A stretch of DNA of 64,000 nt from Isoetes taiwanensis (GCA_021234155.1 JAJEKV010000008.1:4142085-4206084), one strand, 5' to 3'. Positions 40,735-53,912 are shown, counted from the stretch's first letter. Notes: generated from the letters alone by a model not told the origin. A program made the numbers and translations.

Positions 40735-43700
40735 ACCCCATAACTTGAGCTCTGAGCTCCAACCCACCTGAAATTTGTTGCAATAGGACCGTTAGACAGC
40801 CTAGAATCCATTTATGACCTCAAATTAGGCTAGAAATGTCAAACCCCAGCTCAAAATGACCAAAATTGCTCAAACCCTTGAATTGTTTTTCCAAAAGCGT
40901 GGTTTGTTTGTAAATAGAAGCATATCCCATTAGTACCTCACAAGTATTGCTCTCGGCTCAAAGCTGATGCCTTACTCCTAGATAGAAGTGCCCAAGAACA
41001 CCCCTTTGTTATAGTCATCTAGACCTCAAAGATAGCAACCCAAGTCCAACTGTTGGTACATCACCACTGCTCATGCCAAAGGCATAAACCTTGACCCTAA
41101 TTTTGTGTCCTTCTAATAGAGTTTGACCTATACGGCAGCCACATTGACACTCCCTATTGCCGGGATACCTAGAAAGGAGCTAGAGTCTAGAGCTGCCCAA
41201 GTCACTCCATGTGTAGAGATTGGACTCCCCCAAACCAATTTTGCTATGACCTTAGAGTATGCCTCAAACATCATGGAGGTTTTGCAAAACAACCCTCATT
41301 CCATGCCATACCACACATCCTAATGTCCATAGACTTGGAGATTATAGATATGTCTCGAAGAATGCCGCCGAGCCATCTTGCTTACTTATAGAGCCCACAA
41401 TGTTGTAGGGGAACCCTTCAAGTAGACCCTTAGACTCTAGGATATCTGGCGTTGCTTTTCAAGTATAGGGCCAGAGCCAAGAGCTAGAGGCCAACTTCTT
41501 GAAGACATCGAGGACCCGGCGATCTGAGTGAGATAAGGAGTGCGAGACTTCGAGGACACAAAAGGCGGAGGGCGACCTAGACAAAGGGAACAAATCACGC
41601 CAAAGGCGACCCGGAAGGAGCTATGGTAGGTGCAATGGAGATGACCACACTTCCACGGACAAGAGAGACACCGGAATGAAGCAAAGCCCAAGCAACGTAA
41701 GTCGCATCGAAGTTCAACTGCGGAGGAATAACAATGCCCGCCTCACCAGGCCACCCATCTCGAGAGCCGAAGACATTCAAGAACGCCCGACCAGCAGCTA
41801 GGTGATCAACCCGATCAATGGCACCGCACATCGGCAACCTTACAACGACACATAATTGCGATATAGGGACGTTGGCCGGTCCACCGCATTCCTACGGCAA
41901 CATGCACATTAAGAAGGAGCATCTTTTTCAAGGGACCACATCGATGAACACTCTTAGCAACTTGGGGTGACGAGCTCGGATCAGACATGAAGCTCAACAA
42001 TAGTAGCAACATCTCAAGGAATCCGGAGTCAACCGTAGCGAAGAAGATGCCTTGGTGGAGAAACATGAGTTTAAAGTCATGTTTTACGGTTGAAGCGCTT
42101 AGATCGGGAAGCTCCTTCGCCGACTACCAAATGAGGAAGCAAGGAAGCACAACTATAGCCCAAGATCAAAATGGAAGAGCAAGTACGAAGGAGGAACGAC
42201 CCGGCATCAACGAGCTCCCCCTAGAGGCAACGGGAGGATCAAAATTGGCCGGGCACAATCAAAACCAGGGAGGTACCTCAAGACAAGAAGACGGCGGCAT
42301 AGCGAGGAACGTGACAATGTCAAGCCATGTGACCGAGGGGATCAAACAAGGAAGATTGGAAGCTTCGATGGAGGAGCAATTAGGTGAGGCGAAGAGGCGG
42401 CGAAGCCGATAACTTTGCACTTAGCGGACTTGCATGCAACTTGGTGAACCCAAGGATGGGCGATTCAAAGAACAACTGCGAAGAGAACAACTCCGGAGGA
42501 GTATAGCCAAAGAAAGCGCCAAGACGACCTCAAGAGATGCCTCCAAATAGCTTCAAGTATCATGAAGGGGAACAATTCTTGCCCAGGAAACAGGGATCGT
42601 GAGGGGGATCGAAATGTCGAAGCATCAACGACCAACACACCTTTAGTTAGAATGTGATGCAAAGCGTGTTGTGCAATAGCCGACAAACATCGGACGGACC
42701 CAAGTATATCAACAAGTCACTCCGAGTAATGAGCCGGACGTACAAATAGGAGGATATAGATCGTCAACACCATTGCAGGAGGAACACCGATGACATTACC
42801 AAGGAGTAGGTGTGCAAACTCAAAGGGAGGCATAAGGGGACTTAATAGCTCTAGTAGTAATTGTAATTATGTAAGCTATATGCTTTGCATATATAGTTCC
42901 CTTGTTATTCCCTCCCTCCCATAGCGTAACAAATCAAAGGAAGAGATGTCAAGCAAGTGCGGGGGTGAAGCAACCAACATCCTCAACACTCTTGAGACAA
43001 CAAGAGGACTCGGCGTATGAGGCGTCGATGGAGTCAAAGAAACAATATGGGATCTGAGTCGCCTTTAGCCGCCAAGACAAAAGTTCAAGATGAAAGATCT
43101 TTTTCAACGGCGCCACCTTCGGGCTTTTGAAAGCGGCATGGAAGATTTCAAGTGAGCAACTACACCATCAAGCCACCAGCAATGAGAGGCTTCTAGCGAA
43201 CAAAGTCAACCTCTACATCAAAAGGGAGCCACCGCCAAAGAGGCTGAAGTATCGAGCGACTTCGGAAGAACGCATGCCTTGCTACTTCAAGCAAAGTAGC
43301 GAGTGGATGAGCTTCTAGCAAGCTCGGGGATCTAAGGCCATGGGGCCTAGTAGGTTAAATGTATGGACGGCAACATCCATATTGGGATTAGAAGGCATTT
43401 TGGGATATTCTCGTGAAAGGATTGCCCTGGTCAAGGATTGGGAAGGAAAGCGATATGACTAAAATTATACACGATTGTTAACAGTCATCCAAGCGTATTG
43501 AAACCACTTGGTGAGATTGATCTCCTCGCTAAGAATGAATCATTACTAGGATAATTGTTGACCATGTATAAATCTAGCACCTCCAAAAGAATAATCCAAC
43601 CGAAAGAAAAGAAGTAATCTAACAAGTCCGGCCAACTTGTTACGATGGCATCAATTCGATTGGTAGGAATATTCCAAGAGTTTAAATAACTAAGAAAGGG

Positions 43701-45340
43701 GAATCTCTAGAATATAAAAAGAATAATACATGTAAGGTACATCTAAAATAAAATTATAGTAATCAAATAGCCTTTTGAGACAAAAGGAATTGTCGTCATG
43801 ACAAAACCTTGTGGTTTAGAATCGTTCTAACCAAGTAGGTAACCCGTAACTATATCGAAATAAATGATAACATAATATGTGCATCCATCTTAGATGGTTA
43901 TATATGTTAGCTAAGGCTAGTAAATTAATGCGCTAAGTAAGAAGCATATAACCTCTTAAGGGGTGAGAATAGATATGGCGTTGTGTACAACGTCATTGAA
44001 GGTCTTGGGACCATTTTCTTTTCGAAGAAAGTGGGAGGGCTCAATCTTATGATTGAACAGTACTTGTATCGAATTGACCGACCCGTAGAATAGAGTTCAC
44101 TCCGGCAATGGCCGAAGCGAATAGAGCGTAAGATAGATAAATACCTTAGCGCTCAGGAGGCCTTCAACGTGCGAGACTGACGTGATAGCTAACTACACCA
44201 AGGAAGTGGAGCAAAAATATGAGAGCAATGCAACGACCAAGTCATCTCCAAATTACTCCACGCCGGCTCAATGGGCGGATGCACCCTAGCCTTAGGAAAG
44301 GTTTGCCCATGTATAATAAGCTTTAATGTGTCTTATTGACAAGTTAAATATAGATCCTAATAACCACATAGAATTTGTTGTACATATATGTATCATAGGG
44401 AAATAAGTTAAATAACAACGGTAATGTGAGGTAGCATGTTAATTAATCCTTAAGCAAGGATGCAATTCCTTCCAAGGATAGCTATATAACCTCGGGTCTT
44501 TATAAATATAAATAGAAAATAGAATTCAGATACACTTAAGTGCATCTTAGGGATATACTTCCAAGGGTAATGCAGGACCCAAGGAAGAGAATAAGAGGCA
44601 CATCTAATTCTTGTGTATGATAATTAAAACCTTGTCTATGTAACAATAGCTCTAAATCGGGGTTATTGTTTTAAATAATCATGACCTAAAAGTTGTTAAA
44701 TATTGCAAAGCTAGAGTAAATATAATTATGCACGATCGAAAGTAATGTATCCGATACTATGATAATGTTTCATAAATATTACCTTAGAGTAAGTATGTTA
44801 ATCGTATGCATGAAGGGAAGTCCAACAGGATCGTGCAGGCGTCCAAGACTGTCATGCTAGCCGACATGCAGCAGTTGGTGGAGGAAGTACGAAGATATCC
44901 TCTGTGACAAGAGTTCTAGAATAGTTGTGATTTCTACCATTTAAACTAATCGATTAAATTTTTGTGTGAGATAGTAAGTATGTAATTATAGATATTGTAA
45001 AATTAATGCGAGGATTTCAAGGTGCAAAGACTTGCAACACAAATTTTGTTATAAAGTGTTGCAAGGGATGAAGAGTACCTTGGAAGTGTAAATTTTGTAT
45101 GAACTTGCTAAATTTTGATAAACTTAAATGTTGTATTAAGTAAGCAATTACCTTTGCGTTGATTAAGTTATGAAGCGATAAGTTAATTGGATAATTAAAT
45201 AATACGGTAATGTCTTAAACATTACCTTAGAGTAATTCTAATAATTATGTAACTATAATAATAATTGCATGCATCAAGTTGGTTGCGGTGACGACGGGGA
45301 AGATCCCAAGGTGGGGAGAACCTCGATCTGCGGACAACAT
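40735..45340 (+). other. LARD-B internal region without recognisable genes
   Basis: It aligns with LARD-A in patches. Open frames such as 41987-42412 (Ser/Gly/Arg-rich) and 41123-41323 have no family signature. No RT, integrase or RNA gene is seen. Confidence 0.55.
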
Positions 45341-45344
45341 CATT

Positions 45345-45359
45345 TTAAGGTGGGGAGAA
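45345..45359 (+). other. Polypurine tract of LARD-B
   Basis: AAGGTGGGGAGAA directly precedes TGTGGCGTTC at 45360, giving the left end of the 3' LTR and confirming the plus orientation. Confidence 0.7.
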
Positions 45360-46806
45360 TGTGGCGTTCGGCATAACATACCGGTATGAATCGTATATTA
45401 TCGCGACGCGTCACCAGTACATGTCGACTCGGGCGACATGTACACGCGGCCGTAAAGGGTAGTACCCTAGGGTGCGACCTTGTGAACCATTATATTGCAC
45501 ATGTTAAGGCCACATGTGAATATAATATCTTTTGCCATGTGGCAATAGCCCATTGACCAAAAGGGCCCAGCCCTAAAACTTCGTGGGGATAAAGGGGCAT
45601 AAACCTAAAAGGGAAACCCTTTCGGTTTCCAGCCCCTATAGGTCGGATTGGAGCAGCAGTGGGCGCCATTTCACTTTGAAGAGTAGCGGAGAGGAATCGA
45701 ATTTATAGGTTGCGGCTCGATCCAAGACCAAAGATCTCGAAATCCAAAGAAAGCATGGATGCTTTCGAGGAGGAGTGGGAGCCAGCCAAGAAGTGGGTTA
45801 GTGGTTGATCCGATGGTTAGATCCGAGTTTTCAGCCCTCATTCCATAGGATTAGTATCCATTCTTAGCTATAGGCGACCCCCTCACCCTAAGAATGATAA
45901 ACACTAACAAAGGAACCTAACCATGTATGATTAGGTAGATTAGAATAGATGTATTCTATTATTTCAGTTCTGTTGTGTTGATGTTTTGACATTCTATGCA
46001 TGATCTTGTGTATTGGGAAGGGGGTAGAGACCCGAGCCCAAGTAGATGGATGATCCTAGTTTTAGCCCATTAATTCCTAATTAATGCGGCACTGTGCATA
46101 AGCGCCCACTTTGGCTGTGGGTGGAGGAGCTAGGCGGGACCGGCAAGGGAGGGCTTGTCTAATCACAGTTGATCCCCTGCAGTGCGTGGCGGCGGTAGGG
46201 GCGTTGAGCTAGGCCTAATACCACGGCAGCTGCGTGAGGCGGGGTATGGGCTCGACACCTCTTGGGTGATCGTCATCTTCTAGGGGGTTCAAGTCATTAT
46301 CTGACGGTGGCTCTCTAGCTCGCTTTGTGATTGACATGAACCTTCGGAGGAGAGTGATCTTTTCCTGCCTCATGGCCGGGGAGATGCAACCGGTAGTAGT
46401 AGCCCCTCGGCTATTCACCCGCGGGGGCTACGGTCAGGGGCTCCAATACTTTTCACCTATCGCAAAGTATGCACAGAGGGGCGGATGGAGTGGACTACCC
46501 AACGGCCATGTTCCTATGCCGGCCAAATCCATTTGCCATGAATCGCATGCGCATTGCTATCCGGGAGCCCAAGCCGTCGGTCTTTTTCCCCATGAGTCCG
46601 AGCCTGGGTAGGACTTCCTATGTTATCTTGATGTCTTGATGTGTTGATGCAGCCTTTCGTGATATGGTGGACCACCCTTGAGGTGGGTATGTTATTATTG
46701 ATTTATGTCATGTGCTCATGTGTGTTTACGTTTCCGCAGTTAGATCGATCCCGAGGGAGACGGGATGAATGACACGTCCATTCTTCCCCGTCGGGTTCTT
46801 GGCCAC
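45360..46806 (+). repeat. 3' LTR of LARD-B, truncated
   Basis: It matches 36508-37940 from TGTGGCG to GTTCTTGGCCAC and then departs from the family. The missing piece includes the CGTCACA end. Confidence 0.8.
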
Positions 46807-47230
46807 ATATTTCTCACTATCATACCAGTCTCATACCTATTATCCGGCATCAAGAACCGTTTCCATTTTGTGTCCATATCATGACCTGGCGAGCTATTCT
46901 CGGCCGTAATTCCCACAAATGCAAACACTGTAATAACCCTCACTTAGGTATTCGACATAGGTAACCCATTCTGGTCCAACCTGTTATACGAAATAACCAA
47001 ATACATGGTTTATGAAATTACCAAATGCATGGTTTATGGTCAGTAGTAACACATTCCTTGTCATGTTGTTTCAATTACATAAATAATTATTCCCATAAGC
47101 AACACCATAACACATGAGCTATGCACTTCTTCATATAAGCAAAACATTTGACCCCATAAGCAACACATAAAGTATAATAATAATAATAAAAAAAAATCCC
47201 CTTTTTTAAGTAGGAAAAAAAAAAGATTTT
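46807..47230. other. Unassigned sequence
   Basis: No gene is seen. It holds a short local repeat (ACATGGTTTATG twice, about 47004-47040) and an AT/poly-A stretch near 47175-47220. Confidence 0.4.
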
Positions 47231-47460
47231 TGAGGTCCTTTCTCGACTCGCGAGTCGAGAAAGACCCTCAAGGCCCCTCTGATGGCCTTTCTCGACTCAC
47301 AAGCCGAGAAGGAAGCTTAGAGTAAGAAACGCAAGTCTGCGGGCCCGAGAAAGGCCCTCAATGCAAATTTTTTTTTTCTACTCAAACAAAAAAGAAAAAA
47401 AATATTTCTTCTTTTTTAAAGGGCCTTTCTCGACTCACGAGTCGAGAAAGGCCCTCAAGG
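47231..47460. repeat. Cluster of near-perfect palindromes (TTTCTCGACTC family)
   Basis: Unit 1 (47231-47270) has the uninterrupted 26-base palindrome from CTTTCTCGACTCG to CGAGTCGAGAAAG inside further pairing arms. Unit 2 (about 47284-47312) is an imperfect copy. Unit 3 (47421-47454) has 16-base perfect arms (GGGCCTTTCTCGACTC and complement) around AC. Units 1 and 3 are followed by the same CCTCAAGGCCCCTCT. A/T runs separate them. Confidence 0.85.
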
Positions 47461-47723
47461 CCCCTCTACAGTGTTTATGGGGGCCAGAAGAAACGCCAGT
47501 TTGAAGGCTATGCATTAAAACTACGTAAACCTCTATGCATTAAACGCCCAAAAGCCCATTGAAAAGATTAGAGCTATATAAACCTACGCATTGAACATAT
47601 GAAAGTCTATTAAACCTATGTAAACCTATGCATTGAACCTATGTAAATCTATTAAACCTATGTAAACCGACCAACCAAATAGACATATGCATAGTATTGG
47701 ATATGTATATAACAAAATAGACA

Positions 47724-47836
47724 TTATTAAAACCTCCATTTTTTTCGAACATAATTTTTTTAATACATTAATGACATAAATGTATTAAGGAAATCATGTT
47801 TGAAAAAGATAGAGGTTTTCAATTTTTAATAATAAG
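47724..47836. repeat. Foldback (MITE-like) inverted repeat
   Basis: Arms TTATTAAAACCTCCAT...TTTTTCGAACAT...TAATACATT and their near-complements form one imperfect hairpin of about 110 bp with a tiny loop near 47772. There is no coding capacity. TTATTAA-like ends suggest a TA-type target, but the duplication was not proven. Confidence 0.55.
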
Positions 47837-48299
47837 AGGAGTTAGACCCAATAATATGAGCTAGAATCTACAAATGAAGATGGGTAAAATGTACCACAGA
47901 ATAACGTATCACTCTAAGTAAATCCTTATGCGGGGTTACTACGGTTAACTAAGGGATTGATCTATATCAAGAGTTTTTCCATTAGAATTTATATATAACA
48001 TTTTAATCCATATCCATTGGCCTTAGATAAATATCCCATTGGTCACGCTATAACCCGTCTTTTTTGTTACGTACACTCTATATCCCGCTTTTTTCTCCCA
48101 CCCATGCTTAAATTCGAAATTTGAAATTTAAAAAGGGGGGATTTGGTACATACCTTTGAAAAACAAGAGATTTAGGACATGTGTCACTGCCAAGATTTGG
48201 TACACTTACGCCCAAAATCGTGGCTACGGAGAACGCCCAAAATCCTGGCTATGGCATCGAAGCTCTTGGCTATAGCTACTGCCTTTTTCAACCTCTAAG
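47837..48299. other. Unassigned sequence before LINE-2
   Basis: Nothing recognisable. The 5' limit of LINE-2 could lie anywhere in the second half of this stretch. Confidence 0.35.
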
Positions 48300-48599
48300 G
48301 CTGGTAAGACGTAGTTTTCACCCAACCGGAAGTACCATGAAAGATGCAGAAAAAGAATTAGAAAGAGTCGGGAGCAAGAATGGGGCATACATGCCGCTCT
48401 TCAAGATCTTTATTTCAATCCGGAACAAGCCATGAATCCATCGAAAGGGAATGGCGGAACTTCTTGGAAGGCTATGGCAGAGCTTTTTGGAAGGTATGGC
48501 CCTCATTCCTTTTGCCTTACCTCTCAGATTGAAGTCGCGTTACCTCTCAGCCGCTTTTCCAGCCACTCTGGTTTTGTGAACCGCTCGAACTCTGGCAAG

Positions 48600-50340
48600 T
48601 CACTGATCCCACCTCCTGCCCATAGGCCATCAGTAAATACCGCTCATTCCTCAAGAACAAAAAGCCCGGATACCTCATGAGCATCGACCTTGAGATGTTT
48701 GGTCTCACGGATCGGCACCCAAAGACATTACGGAGAAGGACCTTGAGCAAGGCGCTTGACCCATAGGGAACATCACCTCGGAGCAATGGTACAATACTTG
48801 CAACAGCTTTAAGACCCATTTCGGGGCGGACACCGCCCCCCACGGATAGGCACATGACGGGTCATCCACAGAGGGGAATGTCATCATGGGCCTACAATGT
48901 CGGCTAATGGGAAGGCAACAAATTTAGATGGCATCTGGCGGAACTTACGAAATGCGTTGGGCCTCCACTTGGTGCGGTCCTCACGGCATTATTCAATAAA
49001 GCATTGCAAGAAGGCTTACCTCCGCAGTGGACCACTAGTAGAGTTGTGCCCATATACAAGGCAGGGGACCCTCAATGCCCAGCCAACTATCGTACTATCA
49101 TGGTCAGCTCTCTCTTTGCAAAACTGCTGGCTGGCATCCTTGAGCAGCGGCTGACAATATGGGCAGAGGAGGCAGATGTGCGAGCTCTCACACAAGCAGG
49201 CTTTCGGCCCAGACATTCTACCATTGATCATATCTTCACTCTGAGCAGAGGATAGCAGGAATCGCCGACAAAACCTGTATTGTTGTTTTGTGGATTTCGC
49301 AAAAGCTTTTGACACAGTGCCCCGGGACAGGTTATGGGACAGACTACGGCAGGTGGGGACCCCCCTTGACTTGCAGAATGTAGTATATAGGCTATACAAG
49401 GCATGCTCGGGCCGTATCACATCGTCGAACGATCGGTGTCGGTAGTATTGGAGCGTCAAGGTTGCCCCCCCCTCCCCATGCTTTGGCCTATACATTGACC
49501 AATTTGGAAGATTGGCTCTCCGAGCATGGAGGGGCGGGCGCCATCTCATGCATCACACAATCCGGCAACTCATATATCCGGCGATGTCAACCTCTTGGCC
49601 TACACTCGGAGGAGGACATGCAAGCGTCACTGGATGCTCTTGACACTTTTTGCCGATTCAGCGGCATGCGAGTTAACTTGGCCAAAACTAGGGTCTTTGC
49701 TAGTTTCATCATCTGTCATGAGCCAAGGCTTCCCTCATTCACTTACCGGGGATAAGATGTAGAGGTGGCTCCAACCTACAAGTACTTGGGGATCGAGTTC
49801 TCTACTACCACCCCTTTGGAATCGCCATCGGGGTTAGGGTCACGATGGGTTGGAAAGCACTATATGCCATGCGAGAACAATAGCCACAAGGCAGAGTTGT
49901 ATACCTTGTTTCGGGCCTTGGTCGAGTCGGTCCTCTTGTATGGGGGCGTAGTGTAGGGGCGGTGATATCCCTCAACACACGGAATGACCTCGAAGCGGTG
50001 CGAGAAAGCCTTCTTGGCATGAGCCCTTGGAGTAAAGTCCACAGTTCCATTCCAGATCCTACTCCAGGAGACAAGTTTTCTACCCCTTCAACGGGCTGCA
50101 ATGGAATGCCATATCATTTACTTCCAGAAGGTGGTCGCTATGGGTGATACACGTTTGCCCAACCTTGCTTTGACCATGGCGATGGGTCCCTGATGCCTCG
50201 AAGCCTGGCGAAGGGACAAGCAAGCTGGTGGTTCTCATATTTGGGAGTATACATGCAAGCAGGATGCATTGCATGTAGGGACAAAGAAAAGATCACAAGG
50301 CACCAGTACCTAGATGCTACTTTTCCTTCCTGAGCTTTGG
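48600..50340 (+). pseudogene. LINE-2 reverse transcriptase relic
   Basis: Blocks: SKYRSFLKNKKPGYLMSIDL, FRWHLAELTKCVGPPLGAVL, FNKALQEGLPPQWTTSRVVP with IYKAGDPQCPANYRTIMVSS and LFAKLLAGILEQRL. QAGFRPRHSTIDHIFTL (to 49253), CFVDFAKAFD in a shifted frame, LERQGCP..PMLWP, MRVNLAKTRVF and YKYLGIEF follow. The segment that should hold the catalytic YADD (about 49567-49595) is damaged by small deletions. In LINE-1 the same position is intact. Confidence 0.8.
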
Positions 50341-50870
50341 GATCGCAGTCTTTCGGCCTTACGTTAAGCTGGCACACATTATCGTATTGAGTCATAGGCT
50401 CACGAGGGCCACACTAGTACTTGTACACCCACATTTGCCCATGAAGCCGCAGGACTTATAGGTTCCATTCGCCATGGGTGCATATAGATCTCCGCATTGA
50501 GACAGGACGTTGGGCTCGGGAAGCACGAGAGGAAAGTCTTTGCGGTGTTGCCACTAGGGCGCCATTGAGGATGAATATCATGCCCTCTAGATCTGCCCAG
50601 CGTTTGCCCATATCCGAGAGTGGTATGTTCGATTACTAGTGCCTGGCCAACCGTTGCATGAGTTATTGAATACGGCGTCAGTGGGTTTGTTGGGGTCATA
50701 CCTTCAGGAGGTTATGGATGCACGGACTCAGTTGTGTCCTCCGAGACAATATTGAACTGTCCTATACAATTGTACAACATGCCAAACATACTTATGCTGC
50801 TAAGGTTTTTCCCTCGAAAACCCCCGGAGGGGGGGTTTTAATCAAGTACTACGCTTGCTGCTCTCTTTCT

Positions 50871-50935
50871 GTTTGGGTCCCATAGGCCAATCGGTCTCCC
50901 TGGACGATAAAAAATCTATTCTATTCTATTCTATT
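50871..50935 (+). other. LINE-2 3' hairpin and (CTATT)4 tail
   Basis: GGGTCCCATAGGCC...GGTCTCCCTGGACGATAAAA keeps the outer GTCC/GGAC and inner AGGCC/GGTCT pairing of LINE-1 despite substitutions. Four CTATT units follow. Confidence 0.7.
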
Positions 50936-51439
50936 CTGTTTTTGTGAAATTATTTGGCCCTGATTCTTCACACCTTTCCTTGCATGCTTTGTACGTTTTT
51001 ATTTTTTTTTCCTTTGCCGCTCTTCGTAAGTCCAAACCATTTCAAACCATCCCCTGTTCATCAGATCAGCCGTCCTTTTTCGGCTTCTTCCTTTTTGAAT
51101 GATCTCAACCTGTTGATCTGCTATGTGTTTTTTTATGGGCAGTTCTTCATAACGGCTTAATCCTTGGCTTCCGCTTAAAACCTTCTTCTGGCATGGCTAT
51201 GGCGAAGAAAAACTCAATGCATAGCTTGCTGTGGCAAAATATCCATATTTTTAAGCTTACCTAGCTAGATAAGAGCAAGGGAAGGGACCCAAAACCCACA
51301 AAACAGAAAAGGAAGAGAGGAAAAAATGTTCTGTTATGGAGTAGACTCCTCTATTATGTCTCATCTAGCCAACCCATCTCGCTTTTTCTTCCATTATTGA
51401 GCCTGGCCGAACCATTTCTTCTTCTGTCATAGCCATTCA
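50936..51439. other. Unassigned sequence
   Basis: No gene or repeat family recognised; pyrimidine-rich on the plus strand. Confidence 0.35.
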
Positions 51440-53912
51440 TGCTTCCTGGCTTTGCCTTCTATTGGGGTGGTACAACCCGGAGCATTCTACTCGTACCACC
51501 CTCCCGGAGCTCGGTTCCCCTATCCAACCGTTGAATCCCCCATTCAAGAGCCCCGCGGCCCAGGTCCAAAAAAATTTCGAGATCGGTGGGGAGGGGGGGG
51601 GGAGGAGATTATCAAACCGCGAGCGTCCTGCGGCGACCGTGTAGAAACCGAAGTGTTTTGTCGTTCGGGCACTGAAGAGGCTCCAGAATGATGATTTGAC
51701 TTTGCCACATCATTCCGAATGACGAAATTACCCTAGGAACCAAATTACATGGTCAGTTTTGCAAAAGAAAGAAACATGTATGCCCTACATGGCAGTATTC
51801 AACATCCACCTCCTAGATCAATTGACTACGAGTGTGCTGGGCATGAGCTACTTTGGCGATTCTTTAAGAAGGGATAGTCTCTGCCATAGTCCCCAGGGCA
51901 ATGTCGACGGATTGAGCCCATTAGAAGAGCCAATTCACGGTTCCAAATAGGAAAAGTTGCTCGTCTGTTGCCAGGGTTTTCGAGAGAGGACTTTTGAGGT
52001 TTCTTCTGGGGGTTTTTAGGGTCCCTGCTCTGGTGTCAACACCCACACTCTACGTCAAGACATGGTGCAAGGTCCTGGTCGAATTTGACAAGGATAGGCC
52101 TCCGAAACATAAACCCTATGAGTTGCCAGGTTCTTGAAGTGCTTGCATTTCGGGGTCGAGTTTTGGTCTTTTGTACTTGTGATGTGGTCGAGAGGCTGAA
52201 GTTGAGAACCCGATGCAAGGGAAACTGACAGAATGGAGTTTGGATTTGTCCTCCTCCCGATGTGGCAATTAAATGTCGAGGGCCGCTTTTGCAATAGCAA
52301 GATGTTCCTAAATTCGTAATTAATGCATAGTATGAAATCAAATTCTGATTTTTTGTCAGCTGGCTTCCTAAGTCATCACGAGCATTTATGCCAATTTTCC
52401 GAATTTTCGGACAAGGTTTGGACCAAAGAGTTAGCATTAGAGCAGTCCAGGCATCCCTTTATTGGGAAGTCGAGATGGCACCCTTTCCCAAGTCAAATAA
52501 GCCCAGGACCTTACATGGCCACCTCAAAGGAGGAGGGAGTACGGACCCTGGGAGGCTGGACCCAAAAAAAGTTCCCGAGGCAGCCTTTCCTGGCAACGAT
52601 CCCCGGGGGGGGCCATACGCTAATGATCACCCTCTTGGAGCTCGATTCCCCGATCCAATTGTTGAATCCTTCGTTCAAGGGCCCTGCTTCGGGCAAGTCC
52701 AAAAAATTCCAAGATCGGTCTGGGGGAAGTTATCAAACCGCGGTGTGTCCGCTGGCGGCATGTAGAAACCCAAGTGTTTTCTCATTCGGGCACTACAAAG
52801 GCTCCAACATGGCAATTCAGCTTTGCCATGTCGTCCTAATGATGAAATTACCTTAGAGACCAAGTTATACAGTCAGTTTTGTAAAAGAAAGAAACGCGTA
52901 TGCCCTACATGGCAGTATTCAGCATCCACCTCCTAGGTCAATTGACTACGAGTGTGCTGAACATGAGCTACTTTGGCACTTTTCAGGAGAAGGGAATGTC
53001 AATGCTCTGAGCCCATTGGAAGAGCCAAATCACGGTTCTGGATAGGAAAGGTTGCTCGTCCATCATCAGGACTTCGAGAGAGGACTTTTGGGACAAGATG
53101 CTTCTGGGGGATTTTTAGAGTCGTGCTCTGGCATCAACACCCCCCCCCTACGTCAAGACACGGCGCAAGGTCCTGGTCGAATCTGACAAGGATAAATCCT
53201 CCGAAACATAAACCTTGTGAGTGTTAGGTTTTTGAAGTGTTTGCGTTTTGAGGGCTGAGTTTTGGTCTTCTGCACTTGGGACATGGCTGAGAAGCTGCAG
53301 TTGAGAACGAGAAGCAAGGGGAACTGGCAGAATGGAATTTGGATCTGTCCTCCTCCTGATGTGGCAATTAGAAGTCGAGGGCCTCTTTTGCAGTAGCAAG
53401 ACATTCATAAATTTGTATTTAATGCATAGTACAAAATTAAATTCTGATTTTCTATCAGCTGGCTTCCTAAGTCATCACGAGCATACAGACCAATTTTTCG
53501 AATTTCTGGACAAAGTTACATCAAAGAGTTAGCATTAGAGAGGTTCGGGCAGCCCGTTGTTGGGCAGCTGAGCTAGCACCCTTCCCCAAGTCAAATAAGT
53601 CCAGGACAGTGCTTGGCTGCCTCACAAGAGGGGAGAGTACAGACCCCAGGAGGCGGGACCCAAAAAAGCTCCTGAGCCAGCCTTTTCTGGCAGCGTTTCC
53701 CTGGGGGGCATACACTTGACCACCCTACGGGAGCTCGGTTCCCTTATCCGACCGTTGAATCCGTCGTTTAAGGGCCCTGCTTCGGGCAGGTCCAAAAAAA
53801 TCCAAGATCGATCCGGGGAAACTTATCAAAATGCGGAGCGACCTGCAGGAGATTATGTAGGAACCGAAGTGTTTTTTCGTTCGAGCACTGCAAAGACTTC
53901 GGAACGGGACGT
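51440..53912. repeat. Tandem array of ~1.1-kb units (about 2.2 copies)
   Basis: The marker GAGCTCG(G/A)TTCCC recurs at 51507, 52638 and 53731 (periods 1131 and 1093). Whole units align, including CTTCGGGCA(A/G)GTCC, TATGCCCTACATGGCAGTAT, and AATGCATAGTA with GTCAGCTGGCTTCCTAAGTC. Copies differ by many substitutions and short indels, so the array is old. Antisense frames (52055-52437, 53148-53408) recur in two copies but carry no family signature. Confidence 0.85.

Larger units (their letters stand above)
36508..46806 (+). mobile_element. LARD-B: large non-autonomous LTR retrotransposon, 3' LTR truncated
   Basis: It has a 5' LTR (36508-38140), PBS, leader hairpins, a Glu/Lys/Arg-rich ORF relic, about 5 kb of gene-poor interior, a purine tract and a 3' LTR that stops at 46806, some 190 bp short of full length. 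It is colinear with LARD-A in opposite orientation. It lacks RT, RNase H and integrase, and also lacks the integrase C-terminal relic of A and A's 515-bp insert. A target-site duplication cannot be checked because the 3' end is lost. Confidence 0.85.
48300..50935 (+). mobile_element. LINE-2: 5'-truncated non-LTR retrotransposon of the LINE-1 family
   Basis: Same family as 28021-31398: the pre-RT block, RT and post-RT blocks match in order, and the 3' end has the same hairpin. No endonuclease is seen, consistent with 5' truncation. The tail is (CTATT)4 at 50916-50935 instead of (CCTT)8. The 5' boundary is approximate. Confidence 0.75.

Noticed and set aside
41987-42412. 141-codon plus-strand ORF in LARD-B as a possible gene
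   Set aside because: Ser/Gly/Arg-rich text without family signature, not preserved in LARD-A, in a gene-poor interior.
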